This document shows, in pieces, positions 1 to 8,890 of a DNA stretch of 58,501 nt. The stretch comes from Candidatus Poribacteria bacterium (GTDB lineage Bacteria; Poribacteria; WGA-4E; WGA-3G), in assembly GCA_022822085.1 (NCBI GenBank), contig JAJECK010000147.1, forward strand, positions 1-58,501, read 5' to 3'. The translations under genes and the position numbers were made by a program. The notes beneath the pieces were generated by a model. That model was not told the origin of the DNA and did no database searches. It saw nothing but the letters and a program-made list of their open reading frames with translations. Numbering within the stretch: the stretch's first letter is position 1; each line of letters opens with the position of its first letter.

Positions 1-1
1 C

Positions 2-1204
2 CTGGCAAGTCACAGTAGGAATGGGAATATTGACACTACGATCCATTTATGGGATGTTGAAACAGGGAGGCACCTTGGCACCTATGAAGAGCATGAGGAT
101 GGGATTATTTGCCTATCTTTTAGTCCGGATGGCACAACGCTGGCAAGTGCAGACGGCGACGGCACCATACATCTATCGGATATACGATCAGGCAGGTGCC
201 TCCGAAGGTTTGAAGAACATACGGATGAGATTATTAGCCTATCTTTTAGTCCTGACGGTACAACGCTTGTCGGTGGAAGTGGGGGTGGTACAATCCATCT
301 CTGGAATGTGGGGACAGACAATCTTCGCCACACACTTGACGGATATTCAGGTGGAGTTAGTAGTGCCTCTTTTAGTCCGGATGGCACGATGCTTGTCGGT
401 GGAGGTAGGAGTGGTCCAATCCGTCTATGGGATGTCGAGACAAACAATCTTATCCGCACACTTGACGGACATAAAGCGTGGTGCAGTAGCGTTGTGTTCA
501 GTCCCGATGGTAAACTAATCGCCGGTACGAGTATCAAAACCATCTATTTGTGGGATGCGGGAACGGGTAAACAGGTTAGTAGATTACAAGGACATAGTGG
601 GTCTCCTATTAGCCTATCTTTTAGTCCTGATGGCAAACGCCTCGCAAGTGGGAGTCATGACAATACTATACGATTATGGGATACAAAAACAGGTAGACAC
701 TTAACCACATTACAAGGACACACAGGTGGGGTTTACAGCGTTTCTTTTAGTCCGGATGGCAAACGCCTCGCAAGCGGGGATCATGACAATACTATACGAT
801 TATGGAATATAGAAACAAGTAAACACGTAACCACACTACAAGGGCATACAGATGGGGTTCACAGCGTTTCTTTTAGTCCGGATGGCAAACGCCTTGCAAG
901 CGGGGGTCATGACAATACTATACGCTTGTGGGATATAGAAACAAGTAAACACGTAACCACACTACAAGGGCATACAGATGGGGTTAATAGCGTTTCTTTT
1001 AGTCCTAATGGAGAAATAATCGCAAGCGGAAGTGATGACAATACTATACGATTATGGGATGTTGAAACAGCCAAATATCTCCGCACACTTGAGGGGCATA
1101 CTTGGTCTGTCAATAGTGTCTCATTTAATCGTGATGGTACTACGCTGGCAAGTGGAAGTGCTGATGGCACAGTGCTATTGTGGGACGTACCAATCAAAAA
1201 ATGA
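2..1204 (+). CDS. WD40 repeat protein, 5' end outside window
   Basis: The open frame runs from base 2 without a stop, so the gene starts upstream; the internal ATG at 308 is not its start because WD40 repeats continue in frame before it. About 400 residues are visible, with nine complete repeats of about 42 residues carrying FSPDG and TIRLWD signatures plus part of a tenth. WD40 repeats fold as beta-propellers that serve as protein-binding platforms; the partner cannot be told. No catalytic domain is visible in the part shown. Two central repeats are almost identical at DNA level, showing recent unit duplication. The gene ends about 220 bases before hisB and a palindromic repeat lies between them. 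Confidence 0.93.
   Translation: MASHSRNGNIDTTIHLWDVETGRHLGTYEEHEDGIICLSFSPDGTTLASADGDGTIHLSDIRSGRCLRRFEEHTDEIISLSFSPDGTTLVGGSGGGTIHLWNVGTDNLRHTLDGYSGGVSSASFSPDGTMLVGGGRSGPIRLWDVETNNLIRTLDGHKAWCSSVVFSPDGKLIAGTSIKTIYLWDAGTGKQVSRLQGHSGSPISLSFSPDGKRLASGSHDNTIRLWDTKTGRHLTTLQGHTGGVYSVSFSPDGKRLASGDHDNTIRLWNIETSKHVTTLQGHTDGVHSVSFSPDGKRLASGGHDNTIRLWDIETSKHVTTLQGHTDGVNSVSFSPNGEIIASGSDDNTIRLWDVETAKYLRTLEGHTWSVNSVSFNRDGTTLASGSADGTVLLWDVPIKK
754..1005 (+). repeat. 126-bp tandem duplication inside WD40 gene
   Basis: Two adjacent 126-base units, each one blade of 42 codons, are nearly identical at the nucleotide level, differing at a handful of positions. Flanking blades share the protein motif but diverge more in DNA. 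This points to recent duplication or conversion of a propeller blade. Confidence 0.8.
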
Positions 1205-1321
1205 ACCCGTTTTGAAGTCCAATGTAATAACCGTTGAAGGTGACGTTTTACCTGACTGTTTCCTTTCACTGCGACCATAAAGGAAGTTACACGATTTTTA
1301 TGTAACGAAATAGCATTATTT

Positions 1322-1356
1322 CGTAGGTCGGGTTTCGTGCCTCTACCCGACCTACG
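1322..1356. repeat. REP-like palindrome, GTAGGTCGGGT family
   Basis: The arms CGTAGGTCGGGT and ACCCGACCTACG form a perfect stem around a short loop. It lies between the WD40 gene and hisB, and the same arm sequence recurs near 14.0, 23.7, 50.7 and 58.4 kb. It may also work as a transcript-end hairpin here. Confidence 0.85.
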
Positions 1357-1427
1357 GAAGAATGGTCCAAAAATAATTAGAATTGGTATTAGACTGATTT
1401 AATCAGAAAATAAAGATACGGAACATT

Positions 1428-2015
1428 ATGGACAGAACAGCAGAAATTACGCGCGAAACCAGAGAAACCCAAATCCGTCTTACTCTCAATCTTGATGGAA
1501 ATGGGACATCTAATATAAACACCGGCGTTGGATTTCTGGATCACATGTTAGAACTCTTTGCAAAACACGGGTTCTTCGATCTGGAGGTTGAAGCAAAGGG
1601 TGATTTGCACGTTGATGCACATCACACCACAGAAGATGTCGGTATCTGTTTGGGACAAGCCATCAAAAAAGCAGTTGGAGATAAAGAAGGTATGCGGCGT
1701 TTCGGCAGCTTCACTGTTCCAATGTATGAATCCCTTGCCAGAGTCGATTTAGATATCTGTGGACGCCCCTATCTCCATTATGAGACACCGCTTGATTTCG
1801 GTAAAATCGGTGAATTTGATATAGAGTTGTCGGAAGAATTCTTCCACGGATTCGTCAATAACAGTGGCACAACACTACACATCAATGTTCCGTACGGTAC
1901 AAATCAACATCACATTATTGAAGCGATTTTTAAGGCAGTTGCAAAAGCATTAGATATTGCAACCCAGATAGATGATCGTATTACAGGTGTGCATTCTACC
2001 AAAGGGAGTTTGTAA
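1428..2015 (+). CDS. hisB: Imidazoleglycerol-phosphate dehydratase
   Basis: HisB dehydrates imidazole-glycerol phosphate to imidazole-acetol phosphate in histidine synthesis, in the cytoplasm. The 195 residues match the monofunctional dehydratase length, with no phosphatase domain. [16 protein letters not shown] (near residue 33) and the Mn-binding DAHHTTED (63-70) are visible, as is the second metal motif [12 protein letters not shown] near residue 160. The gene sits 18 bases before glgC, so the two are probably co-transcribed. No other his genes are in the window. Confidence 0.97.
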   Translation: MDRTAEITRETRETQIRLTLNLDGNGTSNINTGVGFLDHMLELFAKHGFFDLEVEAKGDLHVDAHHTTEDVGICLGQAIKKAVGDKEGMRRFGSFTVPMYESLARVDLDICGRPYLHYETPLDFGKIGEFDIELSEEFFHGFVNNSGTTLHINVPYGTNQHHIIEAIFKAVAKALDIATQIDDRITGVHSTKGSL

Positions 2016-2033
2016 GAAAACACAGGAGAACTT

Positions 2034-3326
2034 ATGAGTAATGGGAATGTTATTGCCGTAATACTTGGCGGCGGGCGCGGTACACGGTTATTTCCACTCA
2101 CACGCGACCGCGCAAAACCGAGTGTCCCGATTGCAGGCAAATTCAGGTTGGTTGATATACCGATTAGCAACTGCCTCCATTCGGGCTTGGAACGGATATA
2201 TGTTTTGACACAGTTTAATTCTGTATCTCTTAACAGACACATTGCACAGGCATATCGGTTTGATAGTTATCGGCGCGGGTTCGTTCAAATTTTGGCAGCA
2301 CAACAAACACTTCAGGGAGATGAATGGTATCAGGGAACAGCAGATGCAATTAAGCACAATCAACCCTACATTCTCAACCCACGTTTTGCAGATGAACATG
2401 TGCTGATCCTTGCAGGTGATCATCTCTATCGGATGGATTATCGGAAGATGCTGACAGTTCACAATGAAACAGACGCAGACATTACAGTTTCTGTTATCCC
2501 CGTGAACAAAGAGGTTACAAGCGGCTTGGGTATTCTCCAAGCGGATACAAGTGGACGTATTACTGATTTTGTGGAAAAACCGCAAACCGATGAAGAACTG
2601 CTAAAGTTAAGAGTTGAACCTGATGTATTTACTTCGCGTGGTATTGAACCGAAAGGTAGAGAATACATAGCATCAATGGGTATTTATATCTTTAACCGGA
2701 ATGTGCTACAAGAGGTCCTACAAGATGATTCCAATGTGGATTTTGGTAAGGACATAATACCAAAAAGCATAAAGACACGTACAGTTTCTGCTTACTTTTT
2801 TGACGGATATTGGGAGGATATAGGGACTATCCGCTCCTTTTATTCCGCAAATATCGCGCTAACGGATGTTTCTCCTGAATTCAATTTCTACGATGAACAG
2901 GCACCCATCTATACAAACAGAAGGCATTTACCAAGCACAAAAGTAAACAGCAGTAGTATTCGGTCATCTATTCTCGCTGAAGGCTCTATTATTGATGATT
3001 CGGAACTGGATAGAACAATCGTTGGCATACGGAGTATCATCTCAAATGGCAGTCGGATATATCAATCAGTGCTGATGGGGGCTGATTTCTATGAGTCGGA
3101 TGCCCTTCGGTCAGAAAACGAACAAGCGGGGATTCCAAATGTTGGTATTGGTGAAAAATGCCTGATACAGAATGCAATTATTGACAAAAATGCGAGAATT
3201 GGTGATAATGCTGTCATAGCAAATACAAAAAACCTTGACAATTACGATTCGGATAACTATTATATTCGTGATGGAATTGTAATTGTACCGAAGGATGCAA
3301 CAATTCCACCGGATACGGTTATTTAA
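2034..3326 (+). CDS. glgC: Glucose-1-phosphate adenylyltransferase
   Basis: GlgC makes ADP-glucose from glucose-1-phosphate and ATP, the committed step of bacterial glycogen synthesis. The 430 residues match the plant/cyanobacterial-type length. The nucleotide-binding loop GGGRGTRLFPLTRDRAKP lies near residue 12, followed by PISNCLHSG, the WYQGTADAI segment, and the EKPQ region near 180. A C-terminal left-handed beta-helix follows from about residue 290. The start is set by AGGAG a few bases upstream of the ATG at 2034. It follows hisB in a likely two-gene operon; glgA and glgB are not nearby. Confidence 0.96.
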   Translation: MSNGNVIAVILGGGRGTRLFPLTRDRAKPSVPIAGKFRLVDIPISNCLHSGLERIYVLTQFNSVSLNRHIAQAYRFDSYRRGFVQILAAQQTLQGDEWYQGTADAIKHNQPYILNPRFADEHVLILAGDHLYRMDYRKMLTVHNETDADITVSVIPVNKEVTSGLGILQADTSGRITDFVEKPQTDEELLKLRVEPDVFTSRGIEPKGREYIASMGIYIFNRNVLQEVLQDDSNVDFGKDIIPKSIKTRTVSAYFFDGYWEDIGTIRSFYSANIALTDVSPEFNFYDEQAPIYTNRRHLPSTKVNSSSIRSSILAEGSIIDDSELDRTIVGIRSIISNGSRIYQSVLMGADFYESDALRSENEQAGIPNVGIGEKCLIQNAIIDKNARIGDNAVIANTKNLDNYDSDNYYIRDGIVIVPKDATIPPDTVI

Positions 3327-3426
3327 AATAATATAATCAGATTACAAACTCTAACAACTTGCCTTAGTTGGTATATTTAGAATAATGTGTACATAGACAA
3401 CATTATATGGAAGGCGTACCTATTAT

Positions 3427-3702
3427 ATGGCTGAATTAAGACAGCAGCTTCTGGTTTTACATTTACACACCCCAGACCTAAACAGCCACGTTGTTGCATG
3501 GGCAATGTACGATGGCACTGGTCAAAAACGCTACACCACTGGTGATAGCGAGACTCCTCCCTACAGCTCAGTTGTTGAAGCAATGCAAGATGGTTGGCGG
3601 GTTATTCAGTTTCCACAACAATTTCCCGCATACCCAGGGATGGAGTATAACACTTCGTATCTAAGATTTGAATATATCTTAGAGAAGTTGGAGGAAATCT
3701 AA
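3427..3702 (+). CDS. Small protein of unknown function
   Basis: This 91-residue protein is not recognised. It has no signal peptide or membrane segment and looks like a compact alpha/beta domain (LLVLHLHTPDLNSHVVAWAMYD, then a variable middle, then a helical end LRFEYILEKLEEI). It is probably real: its stop TAA overlaps the ATG of the next gene (TAATG), implying translational coupling with the dioxygenase. A role tied to that enzyme is inference only. Confidence 0.7.
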   Translation: MAELRQQLLVLHLHTPDLNSHVVAWAMYDGTGQKRYTTGDSETPPYSSVVEAMQDGWRVIQFPQQFPAYPGMEYNTSYLRFEYILEKLEEI

Positions 3703-4520
3703 TGGTTGATAAGCAGCATCTCCTAACCACAGAACAGATGGCGAATTTCGTAGCCGATGGCTACCTTCGTTTTGATGATTTTATTCCCGATGAATTAAAT
3801 AAAGCCGCTCATGAAGAAATGGCATCAGGTATGTCAGTTCGCGGTGGCGGTGGCACGGTCTTAGACGATGTCTGGCATGATGATTCCGCTGTTGGTAAGG
3901 TCTTCCGTTTACCCAAAGTTCAAGGCATAATCGAAAGCCTCGTCGGTGAGAATCCGTTGTATGACCATCATGCGGTTCATATTGTGCGTCCACAAAGTCA
4001 ACATGGGCAGATTTGGCACGCAGATGCGATCATTGACATACGGATGCATTTTGACATACAGTTCTTCTATTTCTCACACGATACACCGCGTGAAATGGGT
4101 GGCACCATGATTCTACCCGGGAGCCACTTCCGACGTGTCTGTGAAACCGACGTAGCGCGTTATCAAAACTTCCTTGGACAACATCCGATAGTTTGTAACG
4201 CTGGCACACTTGTCGTCGTACATCACGGCATTTGGCATTGCGCACAACCGAACTTGACCGAAGACACACGTTATATGTTCAAGTTGCGGCTCAATCCGAC
4301 TGTCCGTCAACTTAAACTATGGAACACGGATGATATTGATACGGGAGGTATCCGAGGTATTCTTAGCCGAAACCATAGATGGTATGGAAACGATGTCCGC
4401 CTTGAAATTGTCAATCGGATTAAGCTGTGGCGTTTCCTCATCGGAGATGAATCCTACGATGTAGGTTATTGGCTATCTCGTCTTGAAAATATGCCAGAGA
4501 ATGTGCCGCATGTTGCATAG
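3702..4520 (+). CDS. Phytanoyl-CoA dioxygenase (PhyH) family protein
   Basis: This is a 272-residue Fe(II)/2-oxoglutarate-dependent oxygenase-like protein. The metal dyad HxD is visible in QIWHADAIID (residues about 106-108), and the distal region HHGIWHCAQPNLTEDTRYMFK supplies the third His and the Arg for 2-oxoglutarate. GGTMILPGSH is the family's typical mid-domain turn. The substrate is unknown; such enzymes are highly expanded in Poribacteria and Planctomycetes. It is translationally coupled to the small upstream gene and ends just before a strong hairpin. Confidence 0.88.
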   Translation: MVDKQHLLTTEQMANFVADGYLRFDDFIPDELNKAAHEEMASGMSVRGGGGTVLDDVWHDDSAVGKVFRLPKVQGIIESLVGENPLYDHHAVHIVRPQSQHGQIWHADAIIDIRMHFDIQFFYFSHDTPREMGGTMILPGSHFRRVCETDVARYQNFLGQHPIVCNAGTLVVVHHGIWHCAQPNLTEDTRYMFKLRLNPTVRQLKLWNTDDIDTGGIRGILSRNHRWYGNDVRLEIVNRIKLWRFLIGDESYDVGYWLSRLENMPENVPHVA

Positions 4521-4554
4521 ACATAGTGAGATTATTTCGTAAATCACTCTCAAA

Positions 4555-4601
4555 CAACACAAACCTCTAAAGATTTCTTAAATCTTTAGAGGTTTGTGTT
4601 G
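4555..4601. terminator. Perfect 22-bp hairpin between convergent genes
   Basis: Bases 4555-4576 and 4580-4601 are exact reverse complements with a 3-base loop. It lies between the ends of two convergent genes (PhyH on +, GspC-like on -), so it probably acts as a bidirectional terminator, although no long T tract follows. The stem is AT-rich. Confidence 0.75.
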
Positions 4602-4647
4602 TAAAGTAACTATAAAATATGGTTTGATAATCTAACTTACGATCTTC

Positions 4648-5403
4648 TTAGCGACGTCCTCTGTAACCACCGCGTGAACGGAATTCACGCATCATCCTTT
4701 CACGGTCACCTTCAAATCTCCTACGCATTTCCATAGCTCTTTCCATTGCTTCTTTCATTTTTGCTTCTTGGGCAGCCTTTGCTTTCGCTTCAGCATTTCT
4801 ACTCGACGATCTGGAAGAGGAACGATTGTCAGCACTTTCGTTGCGGTCATCTGACCTTGGTGCACTCCGGCTTGAACCGCCAGCTTTGAGGTACTGCATA
4901 TTTCCCCCTCGGAGCGTAATGGGTTCACCATCTTTGTCCAAGATTATCTCTTTCTCACTAATCTCCTTCACGACGGCATCACCAACTTTATCCCCGATGG
5001 TAACCATATAAAATTTATTTGAACGTCGTTCATGCACGTACGCTTCTGCTTTGACACCATTTTCCTCAACAAAGGTTCCAATAAAAGTATATTCAGGTTC
5101 CTTATTTGGTGGTCTCCACCCTAATGGCCGGAAGATGTTGTTGTCAATAATTGCCCGATAAAAATCCGTGTTCTCTTTAGATTCTTCCTTATTTGAAGGG
5201 TTTTGAGAACGCCAATTAGAACCTTGTTGTCGATTACGGAATTGTGCCATCTGAGATGATATGTCCGGGTTCATCTCACCCATTTTCGCCATGATAGCAT
5301 CTCTATTAGGGCGATTCTGTGCTTGCAGCTTCACCCCAAATACGAGTAGTAAACCAGCAGCACAACCTATTCCTATAATAATGAGGATTTTTGAAAACTT
5401 CAC
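4648..5403 (-). CDS. GspC/PilP-like membrane-anchored protein with RG-rich tail
   Basis: The start is GTG at 5403, preceded by AAGGAG at good spacing. An N-terminal membrane segment (residues 5-27) anchors 251 residues. Residues about 80-170 resemble the type II secretion GspC / type IV pilus PilP homology region: YRAIIDNNIFRPLGWRPP, then a small beta domain with FIGTFVEENG, YMVTIGDKVGDAVV and EKEIILDKDGEPI. The tail is a low-complexity Ser/Arg stretch, an Ala/Lys/Glu-rich helix and a basic RGGYRGRR end. No other secretion genes adjoin it, so its machine is unknown. Homology is inferred from pattern, not alignment. Confidence 0.62.
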   Translation of the reverse strand: MKFSKILIIIGIGCAAGLLLVFGVKLQAQNRPNRDAIMAKMGEMNPDISSQMAQFRNRQQGSNWRSQNPSNKEESKENTDFYRAIIDNNIFRPLGWRPPNKEPEYTFIGTFVEENGVKAEAYVHERRSNKFYMVTIGDKVGDAVVKEISEKEIILDKDGEPITLRGGNMQYLKAGGSSRSAPRSDDRNESADNRSSSRSSSRNAEAKAKAAQEAKMKEAMERAMEMRRRFEGDRERMMREFRSRGGYRGRR

Positions 5404-5566
5404 TTTCTTCTCCTTATTCCATGGTGCAAGAGACGCATTGTATCAAGTTAAAACTATTCTATGTAATATGTTTGACTGATTAAGTGAAAAAAGGTTCAAT
5501 ATTTTAATTTCATGCGTTCTATCACATGTAATTTTATCATGCTTTTTGTCCAATGTCAAGTGCATA

Positions 5567-7267
5567 TTATTTTTCTATTAAGAGAAGGACTTGATTGGCA
5601 GTTACACTTTCAACGACTTGTATATTACCGCCACCCCAACGCACCTCAATCCTGTCGATTTTTTGATGTTTTCCAATACCGAAATGGAGTTTCAGTTCTC
5701 TTTGTGAAAGGTATCCATCCCCACTCTGTACTTCACGAATTTGTGTTAATTCCCTTGTTGTCACTTTTACACGTGCTCCGATTGCATCCGATGAGCTGTT
5801 CGTAGCTTTCAATCGTACCTGTAACCAGTTGTTGCGGTTTCCACCATCGTTTCTTAATAGCCTCGGCGGAGTGTTGGAATTGGTGACAAGAATATCAATG
5901 TCTCCATCTAAATCGTAGTCAGCGAAAGTTGCCCCGCGGCTTACATCTTCGAGTTTCATGCCAGCTCCCAGGTATTGTGATACTTCAGTAAAGGTGCCAT
6001 TATGCAGATTGTGAAAAAGTAGATTGCGTTGTCCGTAGGTGCCTTCTTGTCCAAGTTCTCTGAGATTGTCATGCAAGTGACCGTTTGCCACGAAAACATC
6101 GCCATACCCGTCATTATCTATGTCAACAAATGCAGTTGCCCAACCAACATATTGATATGTGATTTTCGCTGTTTTTGTTATAGATGTTGCATCCGTAAAG
6201 AAACCGTCTTTGTCGTTATGATAGAACGTGTTTGTTTGGTCAGTGTAGTTGGTTACGGTCAGGTCAAGCCACCCATCGTTGTCCCAATCGCCAAAAGCTG
6301 TACCCATACCGTTTTCCACAATGCCGTTTTCACTTAGGGCTACACCAATCATAAACCCGATTTCAGTGAACTTGCCGTTTCCTAAATTCTGAAAGAAGAA
6401 GTTTTCTGTTGAATCGTTTGCTACATAGATGTCAACATTTCCATCATTGTTGTAGTCTCCCCATGCAACCCCCAAACCCTTTCCGTTCGGATTATGGATT
6501 CCTGTCAACTTCGTAACGTCGGTGAATGTTCCATCACCGTTGTTTCGGAATAGTGTGTCGGATTGTGCTATGAAGTTGTCAGGTTTACAATATGCACGTA
6601 TTCCTTTCTCTTTTAGTCCACACCACGGATTTTCTTCATCAAGGGAGAAAATGATATAGTTGACAACATAGAGGTCAAGGTTGCCATCTTGATCGTAATC
6701 AGCGAATGCACAACCGGTGCTCCATCTCGGTTCGGGAACACCTGCTTCTTCTGTGACATCGGAAAAAGTAGTGTCCCCATTATTTCGATATAAGCGATTT
6801 TTTCCGTAGTTGGTAACATAAATGTCCAGGTTCCCATCGTTATTGTAGTCTCCCACTGCACATCCATGTCCGTAACCAGCATCTCCTATCTTTGCTTTCT
6901 GTGTTACATCGGTAAAAGTGCCATCTCCATTGTTCTGATAGAGACAGTTAGTTGGAATATCTGATGTATTGTACCCTGGAAGTGGTGCCCCATTGACCAA
7001 ATATAGATCCGGATCACCATCATTGTCGTAATCAAAGAATGCTGCCCCTGAACCGAGTATCTCCATAGGATATTTCTTACCGCTTCGTCCATCCACGTGT
7101 GTCCAATGAATTCCAGCTGCGTGTGTAACGTCAACGAATTGAACTTGGGTGTTTGAATAAGCAGGGAACAACACCGAGCAGAACGCAATAAACAGAGATA
7201 TATACCAATGAACCGTAAACATCGTCCGGGATAGACTACGAATTTTCTTGTTATTTTGTGTTTTCAT
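5567..7267 (-). CDS. Secreted FG-GAP/VCBS repeat protein with ASPIC/UnbV domain
   Basis: This CRTAC1-like protein begins FVDVTHAAGIHWTH, continues with about seven Ca-binding FDYDNDGDPDLYLVNG-type beta-propeller repeats, and ends with the ASPIC/UnbV domain (NNWLQVRLKA ... LHFGIGKHQKIDRIEVRWG). I chose the ATG at 7267 (MKTQNNKK), which overlaps the TPR gene stop by 17 bases; a longer frame to 7333 is possible but less likely. A signal peptide lies near residues 16-40. It is probably extracellular. It is the last gene of a run that includes the TPR and FGE-like genes; TPR plus UnbV is a recurrent pairing and is fused in one protein at 41-45 kb. Confidence 0.9.
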   Translation of the reverse strand: MKTQNNKKIRSLSRTMFTVHWYISLFIAFCSVLFPAYSNTQVQFVDVTHAAGIHWTHVDGRSGKKYPMEILGSGAAFFDYDNDGDPDLYLVNGAPLPGYNTSDIPTNCLYQNNGDGTFTDVTQKAKIGDAGYGHGCAVGDYNNDGNLDIYVTNYGKNRLYRNNGDTTFSDVTEEAGVPEPRWSTGCAFADYDQDGNLDLYVVNYIIFSLDEENPWCGLKEKGIRAYCKPDNFIAQSDTLFRNNGDGTFTDVTKLTGIHNPNGKGLGVAWGDYNNDGNVDIYVANDSTENFFFQNLGNGKFTEIGFMIGVALSENGIVENGMGTAFGDWDNDGWLDLTVTNYTDQTNTFYHNDKDGFFTDATSITKTAKITYQYVGWATAFVDIDNDGYGDVFVANGHLHDNLRELGQEGTYGQRNLLFHNLHNGTFTEVSQYLGAGMKLEDVSRGATFADYDLDGDIDILVTNSNTPPRLLRNDGGNRNNWLQVRLKATNSSSDAIGARVKVTTRELTQIREVQSGDGYLSQRELKLHFGIGKHQKIDRIEVRWGGGNIQVVESVTANQVLLLIEK

Positions 7268-8885
7268 CTGTCTTAATTGTTGATAAAGTTTGACGCAATG
7301 TGCTGTCATTGGGTGCCATTTTGATGGCGGCATTTATTGCATTCAACGCTTTCTGTTGTTCCCCCGCGTGCTGGTATGCTAACGCAAGTGTATGCAGATA
7401 TCGTGAGATAGGAACTAATCGGACTGCATTTTCTGCTAAGGTAATAATGTTTTGTGGGTTAACATCGTTTGGCAACTGTGATTTCCGACTAATATCAAGG
7501 TAGAGGTTCGCTAACCCATTTAATGCGTAATGTGCTTCACTATCTAAGGTTAAAGTTGCTTGATATGTATCAATTGCCTTACCGAATTCACCGCGCCGAT
7601 GATAGATAGACGCAATACCTCCTTTTGCTATTGCCAATGTAGGATCGTGGGTAAGGGCTATAGAGTATTCAGAAAACGCTTCATCAAACCGTCTTTGACG
7701 ATAGTAGACTGCTCCTAATCCTGCATGTAGTGCTGCTTGTTTTGGTTCAATGGCAATTCCGTTGAGATATGCCTGTTCCGATTTTGTCAGTTTGTTGGTA
7801 TGGAAATACAAGAGTCCAAGTTTATAATGTGCTGCAGTGTATGTGTGATTTATTCGGACCACTTCTGAGAATGCGTCAATTGCTTCTTGAAATTTCCTAT
7901 ATTTTTCATAAGTAAGCCCGAGTTGATAGTGTTTCAGTGGGTTGTTTGGTTCAATAATTATAGCCTGTTCACGGTTGTCAATTTCTTGTGCGATTCTGTT
8001 TAAATGCCTATATGTTTCCATCGCCTTATTACCGGCATCAACCTGTTTTAGTCTAAACAGTGCTTGAGCAAGATTGTAATATGCACCGATATGATCTGAT
8101 TGTTGGTCAATGACAGTCTGGTATGTTTCTGCAGCGCGTTGAAATTGTCGTTTTTTGGTGAGGATTAAACCGAGACTATAACGAGCTGCAGTAAAATTGG
8201 GATCATTCTTTACGGCATTTTCTAAATATGGTAGTGCTTTATCAAGCTCACCTTGTTGTTGATATATTGCCCCTAAATTACCGTTCGCCATTGCGAGTTT
8301 AGGTTTTAGGGTTAAAGCTTGTTTGTAATATTTTATTGCTTCGTCCATTTGTTGTATCGCTTCATAGCAGGAAGCGAGATTCGTAATTGCTTCAGCAAGG
8401 TCAGGAGATAATTTGAGACTAATATGATATGTATCAATTGCTTGCTGAAACTGATTATCATGTTGATAGGCATAGGCAAGTCCAAGCCAAACACCAACAT
8501 CATTAGGATGTTTTGCAGTTAAGGTTTGATAGAGTTTTATAGCCTTGTCAAGTCGGGAAGATTTTGTATAGAGAAGTGCAAGATTTGTTTCAGCCTGCAT
8601 CATTCCTGGAGCCAATTGCAATGCTTGTTTTAATGAAGTTTCAGCTTTGTTATAGTCGCCAAGATGTAAATATGTTGTTCCTAATGCGGTATGTGCTTTA
8701 GCAAAATTAGGATTGTGTTCAATGGATTTTTGAAAAATTGGGATTGCTTGTGCATATCTTCCCCGTCGTGCTTCCTGCATGCCGCGCGTATAGTAATCTA
8801 TTGAAACTTGCGATGCCCGGACACAAACATTGCCAGAAATAATAAGACAGAGAAACACAGCTAACAGCGTTCGTTTTGGCAACAT
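7251..8885 (-). CDS. Exported TPR repeat protein
   Basis: A signal peptide (MLPKRTLLAVFLCLIISG) precedes roughly thirteen tetratricopeptide repeats such as AKAHTALGTTYLHLGDYNKA. I chose the ATG at 8885 because GAGGA lies about nine bases upstream; a TTG at 8894 would overlap the previous stop but is too close to that site. TPR arrays bind partner proteins; a periplasmic scaffold for the downstream UnbV protein is plausible inference. No enzymatic domain is seen. Confidence 0.9.
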   Translation of the reverse strand: MLPKRTLLAVFLCLIISGNVCVRASQVSIDYYTRGMQEARRGRYAQAIPIFQKSIEHNPNFAKAHTALGTTYLHLGDYNKAETSLKQALQLAPGMMQAETNLALLYTKSSRLDKAIKLYQTLTAKHPNDVGVWLGLAYAYQHDNQFQQAIDTYHISLKLSPDLAEAITNLASCYEAIQQMDEAIKYYKQALTLKPKLAMANGNLGAIYQQQGELDKALPYLENAVKNDPNFTAARYSLGLILTKKRQFQRAAETYQTVIDQQSDHIGAYYNLAQALFRLKQVDAGNKAMETYRHLNRIAQEIDNREQAIIIEPNNPLKHYQLGLTYEKYRKFQEAIDAFSEVVRINHTYTAAHYKLGLLYFHTNKLTKSEQAYLNGIAIEPKQAALHAGLGAVYYRQRRFDEAFSEYSIALTHDPTLAIAKGGIASIYHRRGEFGKAIDTYQATLTLDSEAHYALNGLANLYLDISRKSQLPNDVNPQNIITLAENAVRLVPISRYLHTLALAYQHAGEQQKALNAINAAIKMAPNDSTLRQTLSTIKTDENTK

Positions 8886-8890
8886 GGTTA

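Noticed and set aside
308-310. ATG at 308 as start of the WD40 gene
   Set aside because: WD40 repeats continue in the same frame upstream to base 2 without a stop.
82-1278. Long antisense frames opposite the WD40 gene
   Set aside because: They arise from the repetitive coding sequence on the other strand and have no recognised domain or ribosome binding site.
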